Source: Acinetobacter johnsonii CIP 64.6
Lineage (GTDB): Bacteria > Pseudomonadota > Gammaproteobacteria > Pseudomonadales > Moraxellaceae
Assembly: GCF_000368045.1 (NCBI RefSeq)
Contig: NZ_KB849235.1
Coordinates: forward strand, 782,467-846,466
DNA length: 64,000 bases
Direction of reading: 5' to 3'
The notes beneath the pieces were generated by a model. That model ran no database searches and was not told the origin of the DNA. It worked only from the letters and a program-made list of their open reading frames with translations. Shown piece by piece: positions 1 to 8,980 of the stretch. Within the stretch, counting starts at the first letter, position 1; every line of letters begins with the position of its first letter. A program made the translations under genes and the position numbers.

Positions 1-76
1 TGGTGGGCGCTGACGGGATCGAACCGCCGACATTCTGCTTGTAAGGCAGACGCTCTACCAACTGAGCTAAGCGCCC
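1..76 (-). tRNA. tRNA-Val (anticodon TAC)
   Basis: The reverse complement folds as a complete 76-nt tRNA: a seven-base acceptor stem beginning GGGCGCT, a D-arm with AGCTCAGTTGGTAGAGC, an anticodon stem around the loop CTTACAA (anticodon TAC, valine), a T-arm with GGTTCGATCCC, and an encoded 3' CCA. The gene starts at the first base of the window, so its downstream flank and any neighbouring tRNA genes cannot be seen. Confidence 0.97.
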
Positions 77-382
77 TTAACGTCTTTATCGTTTGTGAGG
101 TGCATTATAGAGAATCTTTACAGGCTGTCAAACGCTTTTCGGCTTGTTTTCGCTTTTTTGCAATCGAGTGATTAAAAAATAGGTCAAATGGTATAAAAAC
201 AAGTATTTTCTGTATGTTATTTAACATATTTGCGAAAATTAAAATGATTATTCGCTAAATTTCTTTTCCTCAAAATACACATTTTCTATGACTAATCCCC
301 TTCTTCTACTCAATATTCATATTTTAAATTACAGCGTTGAATACTCAATAAAATAAGCTTGCACATTTTTTAACATCTATTT
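77..382. other. AT-rich intergenic region, no gene seen
   Basis: About 300 bases between the tRNA-Val 5' end and the stop of the minus-strand YkuD gene. It holds the presumed tRNA promoter near 80-130. I see no open frame with a ribosome binding site and no clear terminator hairpin. Confidence 0.5.
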
Positions 383-886
383 TTAGAGTTCAAGTTTATG
401 TTCGGAAATATAAACCAGCGCATTGCAATCAATTAGTTCAAATAACTCTATGACATCCGTATTACGCATACGAATACAGCCATGCGACATCGGCATCCCC
501 ATTGGCTCGGTATCAGGTGTTCCATGAATATAGATATAACGTTGATAGGTGTCGCATCCTTCGCCGCGATTAAAGCCCTCTTCTAAACCACTCAACCATA
601 AAATCCGAGATAAAATCCAATCCCGTTCTGGAAACTGAGCCGCCAAATTGGAATCATAAACCTCCCCTGTCGGCTTTCGAGCAATAAAAACAGCATTTTG
701 TGGTTGCTCAGCGCCATGCTTTTCAGCAATGCAATGCCACCCCCGTGGGGTTTTACCACTATTTTCAGTTTCGCCAATGCCATTTTTCCCCGATGAGATC
801 AGATAAAATTTATTCTTTTTAGGCAGTGTTAAAGTCTGTTCAGCTAGATCAATCAAGACGTCTGCATCAGCAATCACATAAGACAT
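383..886 (-). CDS. elsL: YkuD-fold L,D-carboxypeptidase/transpeptidase-like protein without signal peptide (ElsL/LdtK type)
   Basis: 167 residues. The C-terminal half carries the YkuD active-site signature: a histidine in YIYIHGTPD at about 117-125, then SHGCIRMRN with the catalytic cysteine near 137. There is no signal peptide or membrane segment, so the protein should stay in the cytoplasm. In A. baumannii a YkuD protein of this size that lacks a signal (ElsL, first called LdtK) is a cytoplasmic L,D-carboxypeptidase that trims tetrapeptide during murein recycling and supports rod shape and beta-lactam tolerance; that assignment is from memory of the literature. A Shine-Dalgarno AGAGGA precedes the ATG. 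The start overlaps the stop of the upstream DUF454 gene, so the two are co-transcribed. Confidence 0.8.
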   Translation of the reverse strand: MSYVIADADVLIDLAEQTLTLPKKNKFYLISSGKNGIGETENSGKTPRGWHCIAEKHGAEQPQNAVFIARKPTGEVYDSNLAAQFPERDWILSRILWLSGLEEGFNRGEGCDTYQRYIYIHGTPDTEPMGMPMSHGCIRMRNTDVIELFELIDCNALVYISEHKLEL

Positions 887-1278
887 CAGTTGTCCTCTAT
901 TTGTTTTTTATCTATCAACGTATTTGGTTCAGGGCGTAGCCATAGCCATATTGCAACAATTAACATAGTGGTATTGGTAAATAATTTGACTAAAAATGGC
1001 GCATTGGTAAAGAGCATAATCACCCCACTGATCAACATCATGATACTGGCAAACCATTTCGCCTTACGTGGTACAGTCCCATTGGCACGCCATGCCCTTA
1101 ATGTTGCTCCGTATTTCGGATGATTCAGCAACCAAGCATCCATTTGTGGCCAACCTTTGGATGCAGCCCAAGCGGCCAAGATCAGAAAAACAGTGGTTGG
1201 CATACCCGGCAACAGTGCACCGATAAAGCCTAGGATGACAAAGATCACCACTAAACAACGCCAAAACAACGTTTTCAT
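886..1278 (-). CDS. DUF454 (YbaN-type) inner-membrane protein
   Basis: 130 residues. The N-terminus has two hydrophobic segments (about 5-37) around the family hallmark GALLPGMPTTVFLILAAW. A short amphipathic stretch (MDAWLLNHPKYGATLRAWRANG) and two further membrane segments (about 77-115) follow. This order matches the DUF454/YbaN family, whose function is not established. AGGA lies seven bases before the ATG. Its stop overlaps the ElsL start (TGATG), which suggests a two-gene operon and possibly a link to the envelope. Confidence 0.85.
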   Translation of the reverse strand: MKTLFWRCLVVIFVILGFIGALLPGMPTTVFLILAAWAASKGWPQMDAWLLNHPKYGATLRAWRANGTVPRKAKWFASIMMLISGVIMLFTNAPFLVKLFTNTTMLIVAIWLWLRPEPNTLIDKKQIEDN

Positions 1279-1375
1279 ACCACTTTCCTGAGCACCGAAT
1301 TGCGGTAGTATAAAGTGTTTTTTAATTTTATCCGTTGTCCTTCTGCATATTTAGCTTCTTTTTTAAGGCACTCAC

Positions 1376-2254
1376 ATGCATCTCATTTCACAGCATCAAT
1401 TGTTTGAACCGTGGCTCCAATTTAAACATCCATTGGTTCGTCAGTTGGCTTTTGCTGTAGCAAGTCCAAACATTTTGTCTGCGTTGCCGTTAGAACTCGA
1501 TATACAACATACTTTTCATTTTCATCCCTCACAGATCTGGCAACAGCACTTTCAAACCTATTTACCTCGCCTTAAACAGCTCGATCAAGACCCGAAAGAA
1601 CTTGAAGACTTTATGGTTCAACTGAAAAGTACCCGTCTAGGTCTGCGCTTTGAAATGTTCATGTGGTTTTGGTTACGGGATCATCACTATCATGCATATG
1701 AATTATTGGGGCATAGTATTCAAATCATTGATGGGGCACGGACTACAGGTGAGCTGGACTTTTTAATTAAAAATACCGAAACCAATCAAATCGAGCATTG
1801 GGAAGTCGCGTTGAAATATTATTTGGGTGAAACAGATCTGAGCTTAACCACATGGTATGGGTTGAATCGTACCGATACTTTAAACCGAAAACTAAAACAC
1901 TTTACCCATAAACAGTTCCAATTCCAGCAAGCTTTAGACACAGACATTCAAACGCGCTTTGCCGTTTTAAAGGGACAACTTTTTCTCCCCATAATAAATG
2001 GTTTCACAGCAGTTGATGCTTTAAACCAATACTCCCTCCCCCATTGGCTCAATCCTGACCGTCGACTAGGTACTTGGGGTAACATCATTCCAACGACCGA
2101 CTTAAATTACTATCGCCTACAGCGTCAAGAGTGGATTTGCCCAAATGCGGAAGTCAGCAGCGAAAATGCACATTGGTGGACAAATGGAATGTACTTACAA
2201 AATCAAAACAATCAGTTTTATATGTACCGAAATCCAAACTTGATTTTAACTTGA
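1376..2254 (+). CDS. DUF1853 family protein
   Basis: 292 residues, soluble, no signal peptide. Recognisable family features are the aromatic block RLGLRFEMFMWFWLRDH at about 80-100 and ARTTGELDFLIKN with acidic residues near 122-135, followed by HWEVALKYYL. The pattern E...GELDFL...WEVALKYY resembles a restriction-endonuclease-like (PD-(D/E)xK) core, with GELD as the D and the E-V-A-x-K as the ExK; that reading is my inference. AAGG precedes the ATG by seven bases. It is transcribed divergently from the DUF454/elsL pair across a 97-bp promoter region. Confidence 0.8.
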   Translation: MHLISQHQLFEPWLQFKHPLVRQLAFAVASPNILSALPLELDIQHTFHFHPSQIWQQHFQTYLPRLKQLDQDPKELEDFMVQLKSTRLGLRFEMFMWFWLRDHHYHAYELLGHSIQIIDGARTTGELDFLIKNTETNQIEHWEVALKYYLGETDLSLTTWYGLNRTDTLNRKLKHFTHKQFQFQQALDTDIQTRFAVLKGQLFLPIINGFTAVDALNQYSLPHWLNPDRRLGTWGNIIPTTDLNYYRLQRQEWICPNAEVSSENAHWWTNGMYLQNQNNQFYMYRNPNLILT

Positions 2255-2411
2255 TTTTGCAGAGGTTCCTTTATACAAAAATACATAACGCAACATACGC
2301 TTACTCATCTCCTGTAAAACGATGCTATTTTTTATAGTGTTTATTTTTTAATCTTAAACAACATCAGAACAAAATCATTTGATGAATACACTAAAAATTT
2401 TGGAGATAGAG

Positions 2412-2558
2412 ATGAAAAAAATTGTTTTAAGTTCACTAGTGATGCTTTTTGTTTTAACAGGCTGTAATACCGTCAAAGGTATGGGTAAAGATGTCTCTTC
2501 AGCAGGTAATGCTGTATCAAATACCGCTGAAAAAACCCAAGATAAAATCCGCAAGTAA
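2412..2558 (+). CDS. Entericidin-like small lipoprotein
   Basis: 48 residues. It has a lipoprotein signal with lipobox LTGC, the cysteine at residue 18, then a short tail (NTVKGMGKDVSSAGNAVSNT) typical of the entericidin A/B family. Entericidins are small membrane lipoproteins; in enterobacteria the pair acts as antidote and toxin, but a single copy as here is usually taken as a structural or stress lipoprotein. GGAGATAGAG precedes the ATG, and a strong terminator hairpin follows directly, so the gene is a monocistronic unit. Confidence 0.9.
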   Translation: MKKIVLSSLVMLFVLTGCNTVKGMGKDVSSAGNAVSNTAEKTQDKIRK

Positions 2559-2574
2559 TTAATATCTGCACTTC

Positions 2575-2603
2575 AAAACCTTATCAATTGATAAGGTTTT
2601 TTT
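2575..2603 (+). terminator. Rho-independent terminator after the entericidin-like gene
   Basis: AACCTTATC and GATAAGGTT pair around a short AATT centre, followed by a run of seven T. It lies 17 bases after the stop codon. Confidence 0.85.
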
Positions 2604-2676
2604 ATTGCTAAGTTTCGCATTCCAGAGATTAATCGCCTATTATAGTGCCGACTGTTTTATTGACTTTGAAATGCGC

Positions 2677-3810
2677 ATGACCTCTTCTGCTACTCTCGAT
2701 TTAAGCCTCCAACTTTTACGTCAGCCATCGGTTACACCTGTGGACCACAACTGTCAAAATATTATGGCTGAACGCTTAAAAAAAATTGGTTTCAACATTG
2801 AATCTATGCGCTTTGATGATGTTGATAATCTATGGGCACGAAAAGGTACTGAAGCACCTGTATTCTGCTTTGCTGGTCATACTGATGTCGTTCCTACAGG
2901 TAATTTAGATGCTTGGAACTCAGACCCATTTGCCCCTGAAATTCGTGATGGCAAGCTTTATGGTCGTGGCAGTGCAGACATGAAAACTGCCTTAGCCGCA
3001 ATGGTGGTTGCTTCTGAGCGCTTTGTTGCAAAACACCCAAATCATAAAGGCTCAATCGCGTTCCTCATCACCTCAGATGAAGAAGGCCCATCGATCAATG
3101 GCACGGTCAAAGTGATCGAAACACTCGAAGCCCGTAATGAAAAAATGAAGTGGTGTTTGGTAGGTGAACCATCAAGTACCCATCAACTGGGTGATATTGT
3201 TAAAAATGGTCGTCGTGGTTCACTCAATGCAGTACTGACAGTGAAAGGAAAACAAGGTCACGTGGCTTATCCACATTTGGCCATTAACCCGATTCACATG
3301 GCGTCTAAAGCCGTTGCTGAACTCTGTGATACGGTTTGGGATCAGGGTAACGAATACTTCCCTGCAACCTCGTTCCAAGTGTCCAATATTCAAGCTGGCA
3401 CAGGGGCAACCAATGTCGTCCCAGGTACCATGACCGTGACTTTCAATTTCCGTTATTCAACTGAATTGACCGCTGAAGAATTAAAAGCACGTGTTTTAGA
3501 AATTTTGGATCGTCATGGTTTAGTCTACGACATTAAATGGACACATTCAGGCTTGCCATTCCTGACGCCAGTGGGTGAGTTGGTGAATGCGGCTAAAAAT
3601 GCTATTCGTAATGTAACTGGCGTAGAAACTGAGCTTTCAACCTCAGGCGGAACATCAGATGGTCGCTTTATTGCTCCTACAGGTGCTCAAGTACTTGAAC
3701 TTGGTGTTCTCAATGCCAGCATCCATCAAATTGATGAACATGTGAATGTGGCTGATCTGGAACCACTTGCTGAAATTTACGAACAAATTTTAGAAGGCCT
3801 TTTGGCATAA
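2677..3810 (+). CDS. dapE: Succinyl-diaminopimelate desuccinylase
   Basis: 377 residues from the chosen ATG. It hydrolyses N-succinyl-L,L-diaminopimelate to L,L-DAP and succinate in lysine and peptidoglycan precursor synthesis, in the cytoplasm. Visible M20 metallopeptidase features are the zinc-site histidine in CFAGHTDVVPTGN (about 67), the bridging aspartate and motif GRGSADMKTALAAM (about 100), the general base pair in TSDEEGPSINGT (about 133), and the late histidine in LNASIHQIDEHV (about 350). Two earlier in-frame starts exist (TTG 2605, ATG 2671). I chose 2677 because the family begins with a short M-x-x-S-x-T-L-x-L-S-L segment and the longer frame would start inside the preceding terminator. 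A convergent terminator separates it from the chemosensory cluster. Confidence 0.96.
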   Translation: MTSSATLDLSLQLLRQPSVTPVDHNCQNIMAERLKKIGFNIESMRFDDVDNLWARKGTEAPVFCFAGHTDVVPTGNLDAWNSDPFAPEIRDGKLYGRGSADMKTALAAMVVASERFVAKHPNHKGSIAFLITSDEEGPSINGTVKVIETLEARNEKMKWCLVGEPSSTHQLGDIVKNGRRGSLNAVLTVKGKQGHVAYPHLAINPIHMASKAVAELCDTVWDQGNEYFPATSFQVSNIQAGTGATNVVPGTMTVTFNFRYSTELTAEELKARVLEILDRHGLVYDIKWTHSGLPFLTPVGELVNAAKNAIRNVTGVETELSTSGGTSDGRFIAPTGAQVLELGVLNASIHQIDEHVNVADLEPLAEIYEQILEGLLA

Positions 3811-3826
3811 GCATTCAAACCCACAT

Positions 3827-3856
3827 AAAAAAGGAACTCAGTTGAGTTCCTTTTTT
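3827..3856. terminator. Bidirectional terminator between dapE and the ChpC-like gene
   Basis: A perfect inverted repeat (GGAACTCA / TGAGTTCC) is flanked by A6 and T6, so it can end transcripts from both convergent genes. Confidence 0.9.
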
Positions 3857-3875
3857 ATTACATTCAAACTTAAGC

Positions 3876-4331
3876 TTAAAGCCCTAAACTGGCCTGAATT
3901 TTATTTAAATTCGGTATGTGGTAAGTCTCATCCCCCATACGCACCAGCTGGAAAATGGTGGGATCATTCACAGGGCTTTCATCATCAACAATTTCAGAAA
4001 TACGCAAACGAATTGACTTCGGCATTTCATTACACATCAAAGCAAAGCGTTGAGAAGCATCATCTCCCTCAATCACCAGTGCCACCCCTTCCATTTGGTC
4101 TGGACGGTTGATGGCATAAACAGGCAGATGAAGATCGTGCCATTCCACCGTTTTCACTTGCGTATCACTATCGAGCGCTGAAAGTACAATATTTTGAGGC
4201 AAGAGCATGGGTTTTTTACCATGACACTCAATAATATAAGCATCAATAAAACCCGTTGATACTGTAATCAGATATTGCAATTCTTGCTGACTGATTTGCT
4301 CATTCATGCTCTTTGAAACATTTGCATTCAT
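3876..4331 (-). CDS. chpC: CheW-like accessory adaptor of the Pil-Chp system (ChpC-like)
   Basis: 151 residues. The fold prediction follows a degenerate CheW domain: LITVSTGFIDAYII at about 20-33 as first strand, LPVYAINR at about 69-76, VIEGDDASQRFALMCNEMP at about 85-105. It is the last gene of the minus-strand chp operon, directly after chpA (four bases between). In Pseudomonas, ChpC is a second CheW-like protein of the same pathway and couples extra inputs to the ChpA kinase. Here the assignment rests mainly on position plus weak CheW resemblance, so chpC is a positional name. The start ATG at 4331 overlaps the end region of chpA, implying translational coupling. Confidence 0.7.
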   Translation of the reverse strand: MNANVSKSMNEQISQQELQYLITVSTGFIDAYIIECHGKKPMLLPQNIVLSALDSDTQVKTVEWHDLHLPVYAINRPDQMEGVALVIEGDDASQRFALMCNEMPKSIRLRISEIVDDESPVNDPTIFQLVRMGDETYHIPNLNKIQASLGL

Positions 4332-4335
4332 TTAT

Positions 4336-7300
4336 TTACCCCTGCTTTTCAGCCAATAACTGCTGAATGTTGGCAAGTAACTCTGCCTCTTGGAATGGTT
4401 TGCCCATGTAGTGCGTCACGCCCAAGCTGAAAGCACGTTCACGGTGTTTTTCACCCGTACGCGATGTAATCATAATAATCGGCAAGTTCTGGTGAATTTC
4501 GTGGTGACGAACCAAGTTCGTTACTTCAAAACCATCCATACGTGGCATTTCAATATCCAGCAACATCAAGTCTGGTTTAACACTCTCCAGCTGCTCCATC
4601 GCATCGACACCGTCTTTAGCAGTCACAATATCAAAGCCTTGGCGCTCTAATAAACGCGATGTGACCTTACGAACCGTGACCGAGTCATCCACAATCATCA
4701 CTAAACGACGTGTATCCTGATGGCGACCAAAGTCACGATGATCTGCTGCATGCGTCACACGCTTGGTACTTAAAATCTGACGTGCAATGTTCTGACCATC
4801 TAAAATCAAACACACATGACCATCACCCAAAATCGTTGCGCCCGCAATTGCACCAATGCTGGCAAACTGTTGTCCAACTGGCTTCACTACAATTTGCGCA
4901 CGTGAACCGATGAGCTGATCGACTAATAATGCAATGGTTTGTCCACTGTTGCCTTTAATCAACAACACTGGCAATGAATGTCCAATATTACTCAAACGTG
5001 GAATCGGCTGATTAGATAAAAACTCAGATAAATAGCGCAGTTTATAACTCACACCATCAATTTTGAATTGGTCATCTTTGCTGTGGAAATACTGATCCAA
5101 TGCTGTTGGAGCAATACGCACAATACGATCAATCTGCGCCAATGGAATCGCATATTGTTGATCACCGGCTTTCACCATCAAGGCATCGCTCACCGCTACC
5201 GTAGTCGGTACGCGAATAATGAAGGTCGTGCCGAGTCCAATTTCCGATTCAACCGTGACATGTCCACCCAGTGCTTTAATTTCACTTTGCACCACATCAA
5301 GGCCTACACCACGTCCAGAAATTTGCGTCACTTCTTTGGCCGTACTAAAACCTGGATGGAAAATAAACTGTAAAATTTCCTGTTTATCTAGTACTTGATC
5401 GGCTTTAATTAAACCTAAATTTAGCGCTTTCGCTTTAATCGTGCTTTCATCAATACCCTTACCATCATCTTTAAAGCTGACGATAACATCTGTACCTTGA
5501 CGGCTAATGTTTAGTTCAATTTGGCCTGTCGCTGATTTTTTCGCAGCGCCACGTTGTTCCGTATCTTCAATACCGTGGTCGATTGCGTTACGTAGCATAT
5601 GCTCAAACGGTGTAACCAAACGTTCAAGAATCGTACGATCTAATTCACCTTCGGTATTGTGGACAACCAATTCCGTTGGACGGTTTAAGGTTGATGCAGT
5701 CTGACGTACAATACGCTGCAAACGTGGCAACATACGTGAGAACGGCACTAAACGTGTCCGCATTAAGCTTTCTTGAATTTCCGCTTGAATACGGGATTGT
5801 TGTAGTAACAAGCCTTCCGCATCACGAATTTTCTCAGCCAAAGTGCTCTTAAAGTCAACCAAATCCGAAGCCGATTCGGCTAAGGATTTAGACAATTGAT
5901 TCAGCGATGAATATTGGTCCATTTCCAAGGGGTCAAAGTCTGCGTAGCGCGAGTTTTCAGAACCATGCTTCGCAATAATTTGACTCTCAAGCTCGCCTTC
6001 CATTCGACGTAACTGATCTGCCAAACGCTTAATTGCAAGCTCCATCTCGTTCAACGTATTGCCGAGTTGACCTAAGTCCATCTCGATACGCGAACGGTTA
6101 ATTGCATTTTCACCTGATAGGTCGATCATTTTTTCAACCAAATCAGCTGAGATACGGATCATCTCATTACCGCCATCCAAGTGAGTCGTTTCTTTCCACT
6201 CACCCAGCATTGCTGGCGGCTCAGTACCATCACCCTGCACAAACTCAAAACTTGGTACCGCATTGAGTAAATCAATTTGAGTTACACGCGTCGGTAATTG
6301 CGCAATCACATCCACATAATCAATAGATGCTAAGCTATTTTTCAAACCATCATAATTACTGAAATCACGTTTGAAGATGGCTTGTTTTAACCATTCAAAT
6401 GCAGTTTGCAATAATGGGTCATACACGTTTGAACTGAAATTATGTACAGCAAATTGCTCAAATGTGGTTTCTAGTTCATAAGCAATCGCACCAACGGGTT
6501 CATTCTCCGCCATACGCGCGCCGCCTTTTAAGCTGTGCGCAGCACGTTGCAATTGTAGTAACACACTACGGTCACTACGTTGTTCAGTCCACTGTTTCAG
6601 TAAGCCATCCGTAGTCGCTAAAATTTCTTCAGCTTCTTCCAAGAAGGTTTCTTCAACAATTGATAAAAGACTAGCTGCTTCTTCAACAGCGCTGACTGCT
6701 TCTTCTTGGACAAGTGACGGAGTATCCAGCTGTTCAACGACAGTAACGTCAGTGTTATCAACTACACTCGGCTCTTCAATCGCAGTTGCTGACTCAACCG
6801 CAGCTGCCTCAGCTTCAATCGTTCTATCTATATTAGATAAAGGTTCTTCAACTGCCGCAACAAACGCTTCAACTAAAGGCTCGGATACTGTAGTTGTAAC
6901 AGTCGTACCCTCAACTAAGCTCTGAATGTTATGCAGTACCTTGATGGTTGCTGTTGCTGGATAATCAACCTTCTCGGTGCGAATGACCTGAATTCGGTCT
7001 GCGACGTCATCCTGTACTAAACGTATGATGCTGATCAACTGTGGCGTTGTGGCAATTTGCTGACGAATCACACGTTCATAAATAGACTCTAATTCGTGTG
7101 CAATCGAACCAATAAAAGGTGCAGAAATCATATTGGCACCACCTTTTAAGGTGTGCAAATAACGCATTAAATTATTGAGTGCCGCGGTATCATTGCCATT
7201 TTTAGACCAAGTATTGAGATCCTGATCCATCCCCATCAATAATTCTTCGGCTTCTTCCAAGAAGATATCGAGCAAATCATCATCAAAATCGGTATTGGCC

Positions 7301-8814
7301 GTATTCGATTGCTTGTACTGATGATCCGATGCAATTTGCTGCGAAATCTGCGCAAGATCAAGGCTTGGTTGTAAAGTATTTCCAGAAACAATAGCCTCAG
7401 CAACAGGTTCAATTACCGTCGTCGAAGTCGATTCAACATCTTGCTGTACGAAGGCCATTAATTCATTCAGAACTTTATGCACTTCTTCAGTCAGAATGAC
7501 ACGCTGACCCGCAGCTAAAGTGTCAAATAAATGGATAAATTCTTGATGTGCCTGACCAAATAACTCGTATGCATAATCTACATTGAGTAATTCTGGCTTT
7601 TCCAGTAAGGCTTGATAACCAGCATATAGCTCAGAAGTAAAGTCATGAATTCCTTGAGCAGCACGGTTATTGGTGAATTCTAGCAATTGTTTTGCTTGTT
7701 CACCTAAGTGCTGAATATATTCAGGATATTCAACCTTAGCACGCTGATCAAACTCAAACTCGGCATCAAGCAACAGATCAATATTTAACTCGATCAGCTT
7801 CGAGACCATACCTTGTGGGTTTAGCTCATCATCTACGTCTTCAATACTGAAACCATAGTTATCCCAAGCCGTAGTGAACGTGGCGTAAATCACGTCAAGC
7901 TGTTCGTTCGTACCACGCCCAAGCACATGTAAATAATCACGTACAAATTCAGCATATTGGGTGAGTAAAGAGATCTCCTTCGAGGTGGAAACAATCTCTT
8001 CTTGTACCAAGGTTTTAAATAGATTTTCGACTTTTGAGCTGGCATTAAAGACATGCTCAATTTGCGCCATAGACGAACTACCGCGCAATGTATGTAAAGC
8101 ACGGATTAAGCCATTGTAATCTTGTACTTTGGTTTCATCTGCATTTAAGAACTGATCGATAGTCGCTAAATGGTCTTCCGCTTCTTCAATGAAGATCGCT
8201 AAAGTTTCTTCAAGAACATCATGCACTTGACCATCCTGCTCAGAAACGTCTGCAACTTGTGGCTCAGATTCAGCCACTTCAATATCGCTCAGCTCTAATC
8301 CCGTCATGACATCATTACTATTTAGATGATTAGACAGTTGTAGCAACTCTTCTAGAGCAGGTTCTAAACTTTGATTTTGTTGTAATTGTTGTCCAATTAA
8401 AACCAATGGACGAAGATCAAGATCAATTTCCTGTACCGCTTTGAATATCGGATACAGTTTAAATTGATACAGTTTGAATACTGTTTTAGCGAATTTTTGA
8501 ACCGTTGCCGTGAGAGGCACAGCCCCTGAAATCACACGATTTAAGGTATCTTCAACCGCCCATGCTGTTTCACCTGCTGACTTTGCCCCCACCATACGAC
8601 CAGAGCCTTTTAAGGTATGGAAGTGACGACGTATGCTCAACAAAGTTTCTTGATGTGTCGGTTCAGCGTACCACTTTTCAAATAATGGATCTAAGTCAAC
8701 GAAGATTTCTTCAATTTCTTCAACAAAAATTTCAAGAATTTCTGCATCTTGATCTAGATAACTATCTTCCGGAAGCGTTGTCGTTTCAACTAAATGTTTT
8801 ATTATTTCTTTCAT
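4336..8814 (-). CDS. chpA: Hybrid chemosensory histidine kinase ChpA (PilL)
   Basis: 1492 residues, the central CheA-type kinase of the type IV pilus chemosensory system. Four Hpt domains can be read from their phospho-histidine motifs: HFHTLKGSGRM near residue 66, ALHTLRGSSSM near 239, YLHTLKGGANM near 551 and AAHSLKGGARM near 758. A CheA dimerisation segment follows, then the ATPase (N box HMLRNAIDHGIE near 1075, DDGKGID, GRGVGLDVV), a CheW-like domain (AIPLAQIDRIVRI onward), and a C-terminal receiver (VMIVDDSVTVRK, phospho-acceptor in MLLDIEMPRMDGF near 1420, KPF lysine). P. aeruginosa ChpA has more Hpt/Tpt/Spt modules, so this is the shorter Acinetobacter form. It should phosphorylate PilG and PilH to set pilus extension/retraction and twitching. 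Confidence 0.95.
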   Translation of the reverse strand: MKEIIKHLVETTTLPEDSYLDQDAEILEIFVEEIEEIFVDLDPLFEKWYAEPTHQETLLSIRRHFHTLKGSGRMVGAKSAGETAWAVEDTLNRVISGAVPLTATVQKFAKTVFKLYQFKLYPIFKAVQEIDLDLRPLVLIGQQLQQNQSLEPALEELLQLSNHLNSNDVMTGLELSDIEVAESEPQVADVSEQDGQVHDVLEETLAIFIEEAEDHLATIDQFLNADETKVQDYNGLIRALHTLRGSSSMAQIEHVFNASSKVENLFKTLVQEEIVSTSKEISLLTQYAEFVRDYLHVLGRGTNEQLDVIYATFTTAWDNYGFSIEDVDDELNPQGMVSKLIELNIDLLLDAEFEFDQRAKVEYPEYIQHLGEQAKQLLEFTNNRAAQGIHDFTSELYAGYQALLEKPELLNVDYAYELFGQAHQEFIHLFDTLAAGQRVILTEEVHKVLNELMAFVQQDVESTSTTVIEPVAEAIVSGNTLQPSLDLAQISQQIASDHQYKQSNTANTDFDDDLLDIFLEEAEELLMGMDQDLNTWSKNGNDTAALNNLMRYLHTLKGGANMISAPFIGSIAHELESIYERVIRQQIATTPQLISIIRLVQDDVADRIQVIRTEKVDYPATATIKVLHNIQSLVEGTTVTTTVSEPLVEAFVAAVEEPLSNIDRTIEAEAAAVESATAIEEPSVVDNTDVTVVEQLDTPSLVQEEAVSAVEEAASLLSIVEETFLEEAEEILATTDGLLKQWTEQRSDRSVLLQLQRAAHSLKGGARMAENEPVGAIAYELETTFEQFAVHNFSSNVYDPLLQTAFEWLKQAIFKRDFSNYDGLKNSLASIDYVDVIAQLPTRVTQIDLLNAVPSFEFVQGDGTEPPAMLGEWKETTHLDGGNEMIRISADLVEKMIDLSGENAINRSRIEMDLGQLGNTLNEMELAIKRLADQLRRMEGELESQIIAKHGSENSRYADFDPLEMDQYSSLNQLSKSLAESASDLVDFKSTLAEKIRDAEGLLLQQSRIQAEIQESLMRTRLVPFSRMLPRLQRIVRQTASTLNRPTELVVHNTEGELDRTILERLVTPFEHMLRNAIDHGIEDTEQRGAAKKSATGQIELNISRQGTDVIVSFKDDGKGIDESTIKAKALNLGLIKADQVLDKQEILQFIFHPGFSTAKEVTQISGRGVGLDVVQSEIKALGGHVTVESEIGLGTTFIIRVPTTVAVSDALMVKAGDQQYAIPLAQIDRIVRIAPTALDQYFHSKDDQFKIDGVSYKLRYLSEFLSNQPIPRLSNIGHSLPVLLIKGNSGQTIALLVDQLIGSRAQIVVKPVGQQFASIGAIAGATILGDGHVCLILDGQNIARQILSTKRVTHAADHRDFGRHQDTRRLVMIVDDSVTVRKVTSRLLERQGFDIVTAKDGVDAMEQLESVKPDLMLLDIEMPRMDGFEVTNLVRHHEIHQNLPIIMITSRTGEKHRERAFSLGVTHYMGKPFQEAELLANIQQLLAEKQG

Positions 8815-8980
8815 AGCTAAGGCTTCTTGCGTTGTCAGCTACCCAAAAAGGTGCATAAACTTCATTATAACCATCATCCCAAACCAGTCTTTTTGCTCAA
8901 GCTAATTGAGTTGATGTGTATCCTGATTTTGGTATGCTATTCAAGCGATGAGTAGCATACCTCCCCCCCAAAGCAAGCGC

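Noticed and set aside
2605..2676. Upstream TTG/ATG extension of dapE
   Set aside because: The TTG lies in the T-run of the preceding terminator, and the extra residues are not part of the DapE family.
5068..5373. Plus-strand open frames inside chpA and pilJ
   Set aside because: They are antisense shadows of well-supported coding regions, with no ribosome sites or domain signatures.
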